From assembly GCF_025949665.1 (NCBI RefSeq), contig NZ_JAPDFT010000002.1, forward strand, positions 186,001 through 250,000: DNA of 64,000 nt, written 5' to 3'. The position numbers and the translations under genes were made by a program. Shown piece after piece: positions 9,229 through 18,671 of the stretch; the stretch's first letter is position 1, and every line of letters begins with the position of its first letter. The notes under the pieces are model-generated. The model saw only the letters and a list, made by a program, of their open reading frames with translations, was not told the origin of the DNA and made no database searches. The DNA comes from Chryseobacterium viscerum (lineage in GTDB: Bacteria; Bacteroidota; Bacteroidia; Flavobacteriales; Weeksellaceae).

Positions 9229-12219
9229 TTATTTCAGTTTTTTCTTAACTGCTACTTCTTCGTAAACCTCAAGAATATCTCCGATTTCGATGTCATTATA
9301 CCCTTTCAGGTTCAGACCACATTCGTAGCCTTTTGTGACTTCTTTAACATCGTCTTTGAAACGCTTCAAGCTTTCAAGTTCACCGTCAAATTTAACAATA
9401 CCATCTCTTAATAGACGTACTTTCGATTGTCTTGTAACCTTCCCGGTAAGAACCATACATCCGGCAATTGAACCAACTTTAGAAATCTTGAATACCTCAC
9501 GGATTTCAACATTACCAATTACCTGCTCCTGAATTTCCGGAGAAAGCATTCCTTCCATTGCTTCTTTCACCTCATCAATTGCTTTATAGATAACAGAATA
9601 TGTTCTGATTTCAATTTCTTCACGGTCTGCAAGTTCTTTTGCATTAGCACCTGCTCTCACATTGAATCCAATGATAATTGCATCTGATGCTGCTGCTAAG
9701 TTGATATCAGATTCCGTAATCTGTCCTACACCTGAGTGAAGAATTTTTACACTGATTTCCTCTGTTGACAATCTTTGCAACTGATCAGAAAGTGCTTCTA
9801 CAGAACCATCCACGTCACCTTTAAGAATAATGTTCAATTCTTTGAATTCTCCTAAAGCAATACGTCTTCCTAATTCTTCAAGTGTTGTATGTTTTTTCGT
9901 TCTGATAGAAAGTTCTCTCTGAAGCTGTTCTCTCTTGTTAGCAATGGCCTTACCTTCACTTTCGTCAGCATATACACGGAATTTATCACCAGCAGTAGGT
10001 GCTCCGTCTAAACCTAAGATTGTTGCAGGAATTGAAGGACCTGCTTCAGCAAGATTTTTCCCTCTTTCATCAAGCAAAGCTTTTACTTTACCGTGATTTT
10101 TACCAGCCACTACATAGTCTCCTACTCTTAAGGTTCCGGTTTGTACTAGCATTGTAGCAACATAACCTCTTCCTTTATCTAAAGATGCTTCAATAACAAC
10201 ACCGTTTGCAGAACGATCAGGATTCGCTTTCAGTTCAAGCATTTCAGCTTGTAATAAAACTTTCTCCAATAATACATCTACGTTATTACCAAACTTGGCT
10301 GATATCTCCTGCGCCTGAACATTTCCTCCCCATTCTTCAACTAAAACCGGAGGGTTTAATCCTGAAAGTTGTTGACGAATGTTATCAGGGTTTGCATTTG
10401 GTTTATCAACTTTATTGATTGCAATAATCATTGGTACCTGTGCAGCCTGGGCGTGAGCAATTGCTTCTTTCGTTTGCGGCATTACATCATCATCGGCAGC
10501 AATTACAATAATAGCGATATCTGTGATTTGTGCACCTCTCGCTCTCATTGCTGTAAAGGCTTCGTGACCAGGAGTATCTAAGAATGTAATTCTCTGACCA
10601 TTTTCCAGTTTCACGTTATAAGCACCAATATGCTGAGTAATACCTCCGGACTCACCTGCGATTACATTAGTTTTTCTAACGTAATCCAATAATGAAGTTT
10701 TACCGTGGTCAACGTGTCCCATTACGGTAACTACCGGTGCTCTTGATACTAAACTCTCTTCGCTGTCGATTTCATCTTCGCTATCGCTTTCTTCAAGATC
10801 AGCATCCGAGAATTCAATTTTATAACCAAACTCATCTGCTACCAATAATAAAGTATCAGCTTCAAGTCTTTGGTTCATGGTAACCATTACACCTAATGAG
10901 AAACAAGCAGAGATTACTTCAGTTGGAGAAACATTCATTAAACTTGCCAATTCACCTACAGTGATGAATTCTGTTACTTTAAGAGTTCTGTCTTGTGCTT
11001 CAAGCTCCTGCTGACGCTCATCCTGCTCTCTACGGAAAGTTCTTTTATCTTTTCTGTGTTTTGCAGATTTAGATTTACCTCCTTTATTAGTAAGTTTTTC
11101 TAATGTTTCTTTGATCTGGTTCTTAACCTGCTCGTCAGTCAGCTCAACTGGCATAACTCTTTGTCCAGGTCTGTTGTTGTTTTGTCCGCCTTTTTTGAAG
11201 CCGCCACCTTGACCTTGTGGACGATTTCCGCCACCTTGGTTATTTCCAAAACGGTTTCCACCCTGGCCTTGGCCGCCCTGACCTTGAGGACGATTTCCTT
11301 GTCCTCCCTGACCTTGACGGTTTCCACCTTGTCCACCATTATTGTTATGCGGACGGTTACCTCCTTGACCTTGGCCTTGTCCGCCTTGGTTATTATTATT
11401 TCCTGAGTTTTGATTATTCCCCTGACCTTGTTGGTTATTCTGGCCACCAGGTTTTTCAATTCTCTTTCTTTTCTTTTTTGCTCCAGAACCTGGTTTTGGT
11501 GCAAATTGAGTCAAGTCAATCTTTTCTCCAACAATCTTAGGACCGTCAAGTTTTTGATACACTGTCTCAATTTTCTGAGGCTCCTGAGATTCAGGCTCAG
11601 CCTCTACTTTTGGAGTTTCCACTTTTTTCTCCTCTACAACAGCAGGTTTTGGAGTTTCTTTTACGGGTTCCACAGGTTTCACTTCTTCTTTTTTCTCCTC
11701 CATTTTTGGCTTGTCTTTTTTCACAGGTCTGTTTCTAGATTCTATTTGAGACAAATCAATTTTATCCAAAACTTTGAATTCCTGTTTTTCAGGAGCTGCT
11801 TTTACTTCCGGCTGTTCTTCTTTCACAATTTCTTCTTTCTTTTCTTCAACCGGTGTTGCAACAGGAGCCACAGGAACTGCAGGAGCTTCCTCAACTTCAG
11901 GCTTCTTAGGTTCTAGATCAATTTTACCTAAAATTCTAGTTTCTGGTTTATTTGCTTTAGCTCTTATCACTTCAGGGGTTTTCTTTTCTTCAATTTCCAG
12001 TTTTTCTTCCGGAACTTTAGTGATCACCACCTCATGGGAAGCCTTTCTTTGTTCGCCGTCTTTAGCAAACTCAGCCTCCAATGCAGAATATGCCGATTCT
12101 TCCAATTGAGCGTTAGGATTGCCTTCAACCTCGAAACCCCTTGACTGTAAAAATTCTACTAATCTGGACATCGAAATGTTGAATTCCTTAACCGCTTTAT
12201 TTAATCTAATTTTTGGCAT
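9229..12219 (-). CDS. infB: Translation initiation factor IF-2
   Basis: The protein has 996 residues. The N-terminal IF2N unit ([20 protein letters not shown], 1-50) precedes an acidic and Pro/Glu/Lys-rich linker. A Gly/Asn/Gln/Arg low-complexity block follows at about 255-351, then a second IF2N-like unit ([16 protein letters not shown], about 415-430). The GTPase domain shows G1 GHVDHGKT near residue 500, G3 DTPGHE and G4 NKVDKP. The C-terminal beta-barrel domains follow to the end. It brings initiator tRNA to the 30S subunit. It is the last gene of the rimP-nusA-infB operon, a conserved order. The glycine-rich block is the unusual part. Confidence 0.98.
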   Translation of the reverse strand: MPKIRLNKAVKEFNISMSRLVEFLQSRGFEVEGNPNAQLEESAYSALEAEFAKDGEQRKASHEVVITKVPEEKLEIEEKKTPEVIRAKANKPETRILGKIDLEPKKPEVEEAPAVPVAPVATPVEEKKEEIVKEEQPEVKAAPEKQEFKVLDKIDLSQIESRNRPVKKDKPKMEEKKEEVKPVEPVKETPKPAVVEEKKVETPKVEAEPESQEPQKIETVYQKLDGPKIVGEKIDLTQFAPKPGSGAKKKRKRIEKPGGQNNQQGQGNNQNSGNNNNQGGQGQGQGGNRPHNNNGGQGGNRQGQGGQGNRPQGQGGQGQGGNRFGNNQGGGNRPQGQGGGFKKGGQNNNRPGQRVMPVELTDEQVKNQIKETLEKLTNKGGKSKSAKHRKDKRTFRREQDERQQELEAQDRTLKVTEFITVGELASLMNVSPTEVISACFSLGVMVTMNQRLEADTLLLVADEFGYKIEFSDADLEESDSEDEIDSEESLVSRAPVVTVMGHVDHGKTSLLDYVRKTNVIAGESGGITQHIGAYNVKLENGQRITFLDTPGHEAFTAMRARGAQITDIAIIVIAADDDVMPQTKEAIAHAQAAQVPMIIAINKVDKPNANPDNIRQQLSGLNPPVLVEEWGGNVQAQEISAKFGNNVDVLLEKVLLQAEMLELKANPDRSANGVVIEASLDKGRGYVATMLVQTGTLRVGDYVVAGKNHGKVKALLDERGKNLAEAGPSIPATILGLDGAPTAGDKFRVYADESEGKAIANKREQLQRELSIRTKKHTTLEELGRRIALGEFKELNIILKGDVDGSVEALSDQLQRLSTEEISVKILHSGVGQITESDINLAAASDAIIIGFNVRAGANAKELADREEIEIRTYSVIYKAIDEVKEAMEGMLSPEIQEQVIGNVEIREVFKISKVGSIAGCMVLTGKVTRQSKVRLLRDGIVKFDGELESLKRFKDDVKEVTKGYECGLNLKGYNDIEIGDILEVYEEVAVKKKLK

Positions 12220-12295
12220 CTATATTATTTACTGTTTTTTAATTTTTAAAATTAAAGTATTTCCTTTTTACTGTTTATTAAAATTTATTTAAATC

Positions 12296-13531
12296 TTAAT
12301 CTTCAAATTCTTCTCTCAAAATACGTTTTACCTCTTCGATTGTTTCTTCTTCAAGGTCTACCATATTTAAAAGACTTTCAGTTTCTTTATCCAATACTGA
12401 TTTTGCAGTTGTAAGTCCTACTTTCTTAAACTCATCCAAAATCCACTGCTCGATATCGTCATTAAATTCTCTCAATTCAACATCGTCATCCTCGCTGGAC
12501 TCTCTGTATACATCAATTTCATATCCTGACAACCAAGAAGCCAGTCTAATATTCTGTCCTTGTTTTCCAATCACTTTAGAAATCTCTTCAACAGGAGTAT
12601 ATACTAGTGCATAGTTTTGATCCTCATTGATGTCAATTTTATTGACAGTAACGTTTCCTAAAGCTCTCTTCACCAAAATCTCAGGGTTTTTAGACCACTG
12701 AATAACATCGATGTTCTCATTTCTCAACTCTCTTACAACCCCATGAATTCTGGATCCCTTAACACCCACACAGGCACCTACCGGATCAATTCTGTCATCA
12801 TAAGCATCTACTGCAATTTTCGCCTTTTCACCAGGAATTCTCACTACCTTTTTCAGCATAATTGTTCCGTCCTGGATCTCAGGAATTTCCAGCTCTAATA
12901 ATTTCTCAAGGAATTTAGGTGCAGTTCTGGAAATAATAATCTGCGGTTTAGAACCTTTAAAGTCTACTGTTTCAACAATAGCTCTGATATTCTCACCCTT
13001 TTTAAAGAAGTCGGATGGGATCTGGTTTTCTTTTGGTAAAATAAATTCATTTCCTTCATCATCCAGCAAAATCACATGCTTGTGACGAATATGGTGGATT
13101 TCCCCAACAACAATTTCCCCAATTTTATCTCTAAACTGCTCGTACAGCATTGCATTATTGTGCTCCTGAAGTTTTGTAGCCAGAATCTGCTTAAGGGTAA
13201 GAATATTTCTTCTTCCCAACTGTGCAACAGGAATTTCCATTGTAAAGTCCTCACCCACTTCGAAGGTAGGGTCAATCTTCTTTGCTTCAGAAATTTCAAT
13301 TTCCAAATCATCATCTTCAGACATTTCGTCCTCTACAATTGTTTTATTTAAAAATATCTGAAAATCTCCTTTATCCGGGTTTACAATCACATCAAAATGA
13401 TCATCTGAGTCAAATCTTTTTCTCAAAAGAGTCTTCAGTGAATCTTCAATAATTGCCATAAGATCAATTTTACTGATCCCCTTTTCGTCTTTAAAATCAC
13501 CAAAGGATTCAATCAACGCTATATTATCCAT
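12296..13531 (-). CDS. nusA: Transcription termination/antitermination factor NusA
   Basis: The protein has 411 residues. The N-terminal RNA polymerase-binding domain starts MDNIALIESFGDFKDEKGIS. An S1 domain is at about 135-200 (GEIVVGEIHHIRHKHVILLD). Two KH domains follow, with GACVGVKGSRIHGVVREL and VIGKQGQNIRLASWLSGYEI. The acidic C-terminus is short and lacks the acidic repeats of E. coli NusA, as is usual in Bacteroidetes. It binds RNA polymerase and nascent RNA to modulate pausing and termination. It lies 16 bases after rimP and 76 bases before infB. Confidence 0.97.
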   Translation of the reverse strand: MDNIALIESFGDFKDEKGISKIDLMAIIEDSLKTLLRKRFDSDDHFDVIVNPDKGDFQIFLNKTIVEDEMSEDDDLEIEISEAKKIDPTFEVGEDFTMEIPVAQLGRRNILTLKQILATKLQEHNNAMLYEQFRDKIGEIVVGEIHHIRHKHVILLDDEGNEFILPKENQIPSDFFKKGENIRAIVETVDFKGSKPQIIISRTAPKFLEKLLELEIPEIQDGTIMLKKVVRIPGEKAKIAVDAYDDRIDPVGACVGVKGSRIHGVVRELRNENIDVIQWSKNPEILVKRALGNVTVNKIDINEDQNYALVYTPVEEISKVIGKQGQNIRLASWLSGYEIDVYRESSEDDDVELREFNDDIEQWILDEFKKVGLTTAKSVLDKETESLLNMVDLEEETIEEVKRILREEFED

Positions 13532-13547
13532 CTATTCTTTTTTCTTT

Positions 13548-14015
13548 TTAAAATTTAATTACTACTAATGCTTTCTTGATTTCGGAGTAAGCAATTTCTT
13601 TCTCCTCTTCTACATCTACTTTTCCTTTTCCGATATCTTTCGGCTTACGGTAACGCAAAGTAAGTGTGATCTTTTCATCATCTACTTTTGACAATTCTCC
13701 TTCTATTTTAGAAGAATCCTCCAGCATCACCTCAATCTCTCTTCCAATGTTTTTACCGAACTGTCTTGGTGTGGATAATGGCTCGCTTAATCCGGCAGAC
13801 ATCACCTGAAGACTGAAGTCATGCTCTTCACGATCCATATTGAATTCTATTGCACGGCTTGCATCAAGGCAGTCCTGCAGTGAAACTCCGTTATCACCAT
13901 CTAAAATCACTGTAATATCATCCCCTGCAGAAATTTTAAGATCAATAAGAAACAGATCTTTTCTGGTCTCAAGGAATTCATTTAACAATTCGTCAATTCT
14001 TTTTCTAAACTCCAT
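13548..14015 (-). CDS. rimP: Ribosome maturation factor RimP
   Basis: The protein has 155 residues, the usual size. It has the RimP pattern: an N-terminal alpha/beta domain with GVSLQDCLDASRAIEF and LQVMSAGLSEPL (the family's conserved SPGL-type loop, here SAGL), and a C-terminal Sm-like barrel (GREIEVMLEDSSKIEGELSK). It helps assemble the 30S subunit. It is the first gene of the rimP-nusA-infB operon, downstream of a strong promoter and a leader hairpin. Confidence 0.95.
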   Translation of the reverse strand: MEFRKRIDELLNEFLETRKDLFLIDLKISAGDDITVILDGDNGVSLQDCLDASRAIEFNMDREEHDFSLQVMSAGLSEPLSTPRQFGKNIGREIEVMLEDSSKIEGELSKVDDEKITLTLRYRKPKDIGKGKVDVEEEKEIAYSEIKKALVVIKF

Positions 14016-14041
14016 ATAATTTTATCTTGATTTACAGTACG

Positions 14042-14066
14042 AAAAAAGGCTTTCTTCCGAAGCCTT
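14042..14066 (-). terminator. Leader hairpin with T run, possible attenuator of rimP-nusA-infB
   Basis: On the minus strand AAGGCTT, a 7-base loop and AAGCCTT run into TTTT; the stem is 7 bp. It lies between the predicted start of transcription near 14088 and the rimP ATG at 14015. Its placement inside the leader suggests premature termination control, perhaps by NusA itself. Confidence 0.45.
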
Positions 14067-14091
14067 CCCATTTTTTCCCGTAAATCCATTG

Positions 14092-14121
14092 CAAATATAA
14101 GCATTTTTTCCAAAAACACAA
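14092..14121 (-). promoter_or_regulatory. Promoter of the rimP-nusA-infB operon
   Basis: On the minus strand TTG (14121-14119), a 19-base spacer and TATATTTG (14099-14092) fully match the flavobacterial consensus. The leader would be about 73 bases. Confidence 0.7.
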
Positions 14122-14197
14122 AATTATCTTAAGTATCAAGCAAATAGCGCCAGATTCATTTACAATAAATTAAAGGAATATGTCACAGGATTTTTAT

Positions 14198-14205
14198 TAC
14201 TTTTG
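14198..14205 (+). promoter_or_regulatory. Promoter -7 box for ugd
   Basis: TACTTTTG matches TAnnTTTG. The leader to the TTG start would be about 22 bases. No clear TTG element lies upstream. Confidence 0.45.
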
Positions 14206-14230
14206 TCTTTAGAATTTTAAAACAAACATT

Positions 14231-15544
14231 TTGAATATAACGATTGTAGGAACAGGTTATGTAGGACTAGTTACAGGAACTACTCTGGCAGAACTTGGCA
14301 ATTCAGTATACTGTGTTGATATTGATGAAAAAAAAGTAGAAGGTTTGAAAAACGGCATTGTTCCCATCTATGAGCCGAACCTAGAAGAGATGTTTTTAAG
14401 AAACATTCAGTCTGAAAGATTATTTTTCACTACTGATCTTAAAGAAGCCTTAGACAAAAGCGAGGTAATATACCTGGCATTACCAACTCCTCCGGGAGAA
14501 GACGGCTCTGCAGATTTATCTTATGTACTTCAAGTAGCCAACAACATTGGCGAGATGATGACAGAATACAAAGTTGTTGTCAACAAAAGTACGGTTCCTG
14601 TAGGAACTGCAGACAGAGTAAGAGAAACAATCTCTTCCAAAACAAACCTCCCTTTTGATGTAGTTTCAAACCCTGAATTTTTAAGAGAAGGTTTTGCCGT
14701 TGAAGACTCTATGAATCCTTCAAGAGTAGTGGTAGGTGCCAGCTCAGAAAGAGCAAAAGACATCATGTCTAAAATTTATCAGCCTTTTACCAATACGGGA
14801 ATTCCAATTATCTTTATGGATGAGAAATCATCGGAGCTTACAAAATATGCTGCGAACTCATTTTTAGCAGTAAAGATTACCTTTATGAACGAAATTGCAA
14901 ACTACTGCGAAAAAGTGGGCGCAGATGTAGATAAGGTAAGACTGGGAATGGGTAGCGATGACAGAATCGGGCATAGATTCTTATTCCCTGGAATCGGATA
15001 TGGGGGAAGCTGCTTCCCTAAAGATGTAAAAGCACTTATAAAATCCGGAAAGCAGGAAGATTTTAATTTCCAGATTCTTGAAGCTACTGAAAATGTAAAC
15101 ACCACCCAAAAAGTAATTCTGGTGTCTGAAATTGAGAAATATTTCGGGGGTAATATAGAAGGAAAGAAAATTGCTATGTGGGGACTTGCCTTCAAAGCAA
15201 ATACGGATGACATCAGAGAAGCTTCATCTCTGGACAATATTGCTCTTCTTCTGGAAAAAGGCGCAGAAATTGTAGCATATGATGCAGTTGCAGAAAGCAA
15301 TGTTCAGAAACTCCTTGGCAGCAAAATACAATATGCCAAAGGAATGTATGATGCACTGGAAGATGTTGATGCATTATTTATTGCCACAGAATGGCCGGAG
15401 TTTAAAAATCCTAATTTTGAGCTTATGGCTAAAAAAATGAAAAACAAAGTCATTTTTGACGGCAGAAATATGTACCCATTGGAAATCCCTGAACAAAACG
15501 GGTTTCATTATAAAAGTATAGGAAGAAAGACCATCTCAAAATAA
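14231..15544 (+). CDS. ugd: UDP-glucose/GDP-mannose-type 6-dehydrogenase, likely UDP-glucose 6-dehydrogenase
   Basis: The protein has 437 residues and starts at TTG; the Rossmann motif GTGYVG at residues 7-12 fixes this start, since no ATG lies in frame upstream. The order is NAD-binding domain, middle helix domain, and C-terminal UDP-binding domain (MWGLAFKANTDDIREA). The catalytic cysteine is Cys261 in GYGGSCFPKD. The family oxidises UDP-glucose twice to UDP-glucuronate using NAD+. It opens the polysaccharide locus and lies 4 bases before rfbB, so its product probably feeds a uronic acid residue of the surface glycan. A UDP-sugar other than glucose is possible but less likely. Confidence 0.92.
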   Translation: MNITIVGTGYVGLVTGTTLAELGNSVYCVDIDEKKVEGLKNGIVPIYEPNLEEMFLRNIQSERLFFTTDLKEALDKSEVIYLALPTPPGEDGSADLSYVLQVANNIGEMMTEYKVVVNKSTVPVGTADRVRETISSKTNLPFDVVSNPEFLREGFAVEDSMNPSRVVVGASSERAKDIMSKIYQPFTNTGIPIIFMDEKSSELTKYAANSFLAVKITFMNEIANYCEKVGADVDKVRLGMGSDDRIGHRFLFPGIGYGGSCFPKDVKALIKSGKQEDFNFQILEATENVNTTQKVILVSEIEKYFGGNIEGKKIAMWGLAFKANTDDIREASSLDNIALLLEKGAEIVAYDAVAESNVQKLLGSKIQYAKGMYDALEDVDALFIATEWPEFKNPNFELMAKKMKNKVIFDGRNMYPLEIPEQNGFHYKSIGRKTISK

Positions 15545-15548
15545 ATCA

Positions 15549-16628
15549 ATGAAAAACATTATCATTACAGGAGGTGCCGGCTTCATTGGCTCCCATGTTG
15601 TAAGAGAATTTGTAAAAAACAATCCGGATACTACGATCATCAATCTTGATGCTCTCACCTACGCCGGAAATCTTGAAAACTTAAAGGACATTGAAAATGA
15701 ACCTAATTACGTTTTCGAAAAAGCAGATATCACAAGCCCGGAAGAACTTAGAAGGGTTTTTGAAAAATACAACCCGGATGCTGTAGTACATCTGGCAGCA
15801 GAAAGCCATGTAGACAGAAGTATTACTGATCCTATGGCATTTATTAACACCAATGTAAACGGAACAGCTAATCTTCTGAATCTTTGTAAAGAGTTCTGGA
15901 CATTAAACTCTGACCATACTCATGGCAGATTCCCGGATGAAAAAAGAACCAATCTTTTCTACCATATTTCTACCGACGAAGTATATGGAAGTTTGGGTGA
16001 AACAGGATTCTTTTTAGAAACAACTTCATACGACCCGCAATCTCCATATTCTGCTTCAAAAGCAGCTTCCGATCATTTGGTAAGAGCTTACGGAAATACA
16101 TACGGAATGCCGTTCATCGTATCCAACTGTTCTAATAATTACGGACCGAATCATTTCCCGGAAAAACTGATTCCTCTTTGCATTTCAAATATTATCAACG
16201 AAAGACCGCTTCCTATTTATGGTGATGGAAAATACACCAGAGACTGGTTATTTGTAATTGATCATGCCAAAGCAATTCATCAAATCTTTAAGGAAGCAAA
16301 AACCGGCGAGACTTATAACATCGGAGGATTCAATGAGTGGCAAAATATTGATCTTGTAAAAGAACTGATCAAACAAATGGATGCCAAACTGGAAAGACCG
16401 GAGGGCTATTCTGAAAAACTGATCACTTTTGTCAAAGACAGACCAGGCCATGATAAACGTTATGCTATTGATGCCACAAAACTGAATAAAGATTTAGGCT
16501 GGAAACCATCGGTAACCTTTGAAGAAGGACTGGGAAAAACAATTGACTGGTATCTTGAAAACAAAGAATGGCTTGAAAATGTAACTTCAGGAAATTATCA
16601 GGATTACTATAACAAGCAATACAGCTAA
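15549..16628 (+). CDS. rfbB: dTDP-glucose 4,6-dehydratase
   Basis: The protein has 359 residues, the family's usual length. The NAD-binding motif TGGAGFIGSH is at 7-16, the catalytic TDEVYG at 142-147 and the active-site Tyr167/Lys171 in YSASK. It converts dTDP-glucose to dTDP-4-keto-6-deoxyglucose in the cytoplasm. It directly follows ugd and precedes rfbA by 123 bases. Neither rfbC nor rfbD follows, so the keto sugar here is more likely used for a 3-amino sugar than for rhamnose. Confidence 0.96.
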   Translation: MKNIIITGGAGFIGSHVVREFVKNNPDTTIINLDALTYAGNLENLKDIENEPNYVFEKADITSPEELRRVFEKYNPDAVVHLAAESHVDRSITDPMAFINTNVNGTANLLNLCKEFWTLNSDHTHGRFPDEKRTNLFYHISTDEVYGSLGETGFFLETTSYDPQSPYSASKAASDHLVRAYGNTYGMPFIVSNCSNNYGPNHFPEKLIPLCISNIINERPLPIYGDGKYTRDWLFVIDHAKAIHQIFKEAKTGETYNIGGFNEWQNIDLVKELIKQMDAKLERPEGYSEKLITFVKDRPGHDKRYAIDATKLNKDLGWKPSVTFEEGLGKTIDWYLENKEWLENVTSGNYQDYYNKQYS

Positions 16629-16751
16629 AGATCCGGCTATTGAGAAAATAAAGAATGAACTGAAATAATTCTCATTCTTTATCATACCCCTGAATAGCAA
16701 AAGAAATTCAACTTATAACACAAAAGAAATAAGCGTAATACGCACCACCAA

Positions 16752-17615
16752 ATGAAAGGAATAATATTAGCCGGAGGATCCGGAACAAGACTTTACCCTC
16801 TTACCATTGCAGTGAGCAAGCAGCTAATGCCTGTTTACGACAAACCAATGATCTATTATCCACTTTCCACACTACTTTTAGCAGGAATCAAGGATATTCT
16901 GATTATCACCACACCACACGACCAGGAAGGTTTTATTAAGCTTCTGGGTGATGGTTCTCAAATTGGCTGTAATATAGAATACGTTGTACAGCCAAGCCCC
17001 GATGGCTTAGCACAGGCATTTATTTTGGGAGACCAGTTTATCGGCGATGATTCTGCTGCGCTGGTATTAGGTGATAATATTTTCTACGGTTCCGAAATGG
17101 GAACTTTACTGAAAAATAAAACCAATCCCAATGGAGGTGTTGTTTTTGCCTATCACGTTGCTGACCCCGAAAGATATGGTGTTGTAGAATTTGATAAAGA
17201 TTTAAAGGCTGTTTCAATTGAAGAAAAACCTCTCAACCCTAAGTCAAATTATGCGGTACCCGGTCTTTACTTTTATGATAACGATGTGGTAGAAATTGCT
17301 AAAAACATCAAGCCTTCTGCAAGAGGTGAACTGGAGATCACCGATATCAACAATGTCTATTTAAAAAACGAAAAACTTGAGGTTGCTGTTCTTGACAGAG
17401 GTACTGCATGGTTGGACACCGGAACTTTTGACTCTCTTCATGACGCTTCAGAATTTGTAAGCGTTATAGAAAAAAGGCAGGGATTTAAAATCGGCTGTAT
17501 TGAAGAAATCGCGTTCAGGAACAAATTCATCAATGAAGAAAAACTGCTTGAAACTGCGGTAAAATACGGCAAAAGCGGCTATGGTGAATATCTGAAACAA
17601 CTTATCGGCAAATAA
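16752..17615 (+). CDS. rfbA: Glucose-1-phosphate thymidylyltransferase
   Basis: The protein has 287 residues. The nucleotidyl-transfer motif GGSGTRL is at 8-14, followed by [16 protein letters not shown], and the metal-binding region VLGDNIFYG is present. It makes dTDP-glucose from dTTP and glucose-1-phosphate, supplying RfbB. It is followed by a strong terminator, which separates the ugd-rfbB-rfbA unit from the export and assembly genes. Confidence 0.96.
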   Translation: MKGIILAGGSGTRLYPLTIAVSKQLMPVYDKPMIYYPLSTLLLAGIKDILIITTPHDQEGFIKLLGDGSQIGCNIEYVVQPSPDGLAQAFILGDQFIGDDSAALVLGDNIFYGSEMGTLLKNKTNPNGGVVFAYHVADPERYGVVEFDKDLKAVSIEEKPLNPKSNYAVPGLYFYDNDVVEIAKNIKPSARGELEITDINNVYLKNEKLEVAVLDRGTAWLDTGTFDSLHDASEFVSVIEKRQGFKIGCIEEIAFRNKFINEEKLLETAVKYGKSGYGEYLKQLIGK

Positions 17616-17640
17616 CAAAAACAATTTATAAAAATCATAG

Positions 17641-17669
17641 ACTATTGGCTTTATGGCCAATAGTTTTTG
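17641..17669 (+). terminator. Terminator after rfbA
   Basis: A perfect 9-bp stem (ACTATTGGC with GCCAATAGT), a 6-base loop and TTTT follow. It lies 25 bases past the stop. Confidence 0.85.
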
Positions 17670-17766
17670 TTCATACCGCCAATTATCAATATATTAGTTG
17701 TTGATTTTTAGTTTTATTTATCATGAAAATTTACAAACTAAGAGATACGGTAAGAATTAATTATTA

Positions 17767-17774
17767 TAAATTTG
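17767..17774 (+). promoter_or_regulatory. Promoter -7 box for the ABC exporter operon
   Basis: TAAATTTG matches TAnnTTTG. Transcription from about 17778 would exclude a TTG at 17772 as a start codon and favour the ATG at 17790. Confidence 0.5.
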
Positions 17775-17789
17775 CAAAAACTTACACAG

Positions 17790-18638
17790 ATGAATGAACC
17801 ACAACAGAAGTGGACTGAAACGATTGATGCTGATCATTCGTTGTTTGACTTGAAGCTGAAAGAAGTCTGGAAATACAAAGATCTTGTTTATATGTTTGTA
17901 AAGAGAGATTTTATATCCAGTTTTAAGCAGACTATTTTAGGACCTATATGGTTTTTTATTAATCCCATTCTAACAACCATCGTATACCTGGTTATTTTTG
18001 GAAGAATTGCCAAGCTACCAACAGATGGGGCACCACCTCTTCTTTTTTATCTGGCTGGCGTTACTCTTTGGAATTATTTTTCTTCCTCTTTACTGGCTAC
18101 ATCCTCTACTTTTACAGGGAATGCCGGCATTTTCGGAAAAGTGTATTTTCCAAGACTGGTTACCCCACTTTCTATTGTCATTTCTAACCTTATGCGATTT
18201 GGAGTACAGTTTGTTCTATTTATCCTTGCATGGGCTTATTATTACAATAAAGGAGAGGCTCACCCTAACATCTGGATTCTGGCAACCCCTTTTCTTATAT
18301 TCCTGATGGCCCTTTTTGCATTAGGAGTTGGAATGATATTTTCTGCCCTTACTACGAAATATAAAGATTTGGCAATGCTACTCGGTTTTGGGGTAAGCTT
18401 ATATATGTATGCAACTCCAGTAATTTATCCTGTCTCTTCATTACCGGGATTCTTTAAAAAACTAGCATATTATAATCCTTTAACAGGTATTTTTGAATGT
18501 TTTAAATATGCATGGATCGGTGTGGGAGATTTCTCCCCTACTATGCTTGGGATCAGTACAGGTATTATTCTTGTCCTTTTAATGATTGGAATTGTTATAT
18601 TCAATAAGGTTGAAAAAACCTTTATGGATACCGTGTAA
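17790..18638 (+). CDS. wzm: Polysaccharide ABC exporter permease (Wzm/TagG family)
   Basis: The protein has 282 residues from the ATG at 17790. A cytoplasmic N-terminus with an amphipathic segment (YKDLVYMFVKRDFISSFKQT) leads into six membrane segments, with the family motif LGPIWFFINPILTTIVYLVI and TKYKDLAMLLGFGVSLYMY late in the protein. It belongs to the ABC-2 transporter family. Paired with the Wzt-like ATPase 33 bases downstream, it would carry undecaprenyl-linked polysaccharide across the inner membrane. TagG-type teichoic acid export is excluded by the Gram-negative context. Confidence 0.9.
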   Translation: MNEPQQKWTETIDADHSLFDLKLKEVWKYKDLVYMFVKRDFISSFKQTILGPIWFFINPILTTIVYLVIFGRIAKLPTDGAPPLLFYLAGVTLWNYFSSSLLATSSTFTGNAGIFGKVYFPRLVTPLSIVISNLMRFGVQFVLFILAWAYYYNKGEAHPNIWILATPFLIFLMALFALGVGMIFSALTTKYKDLAMLLGFGVSLYMYATPVIYPVSSLPGFFKKLAYYNPLTGIFECFKYAWIGVGDFSPTMLGISTGIILVLLMIGIVIFNKVEKTFMDTV

Positions 18639-18671
18639 TTATTTTCTTTTTAAAATTTAAATTAAAAAAAC

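Noticed and set aside
11165..11455. Short tandem repeats in infB considered as a CRISPR-like or mobile repeat array
   Set aside because: No spacers of equal size; the repetition is codon-level within an intact reading frame.
11410..12109. Long plus-strand reading frames opposite infB
   Set aside because: They are by-products of the repetitive Gly/Asn and Lys/Glu codons of infB; the predicted proteins are low-complexity and lack family motifs.
16648..16682. Hairpin between rfbB and rfbA as a terminator
   Set aside because: The 11-bp arms are separated by 13 bases and no T run follows, so it is at most a weak pause or processing site.
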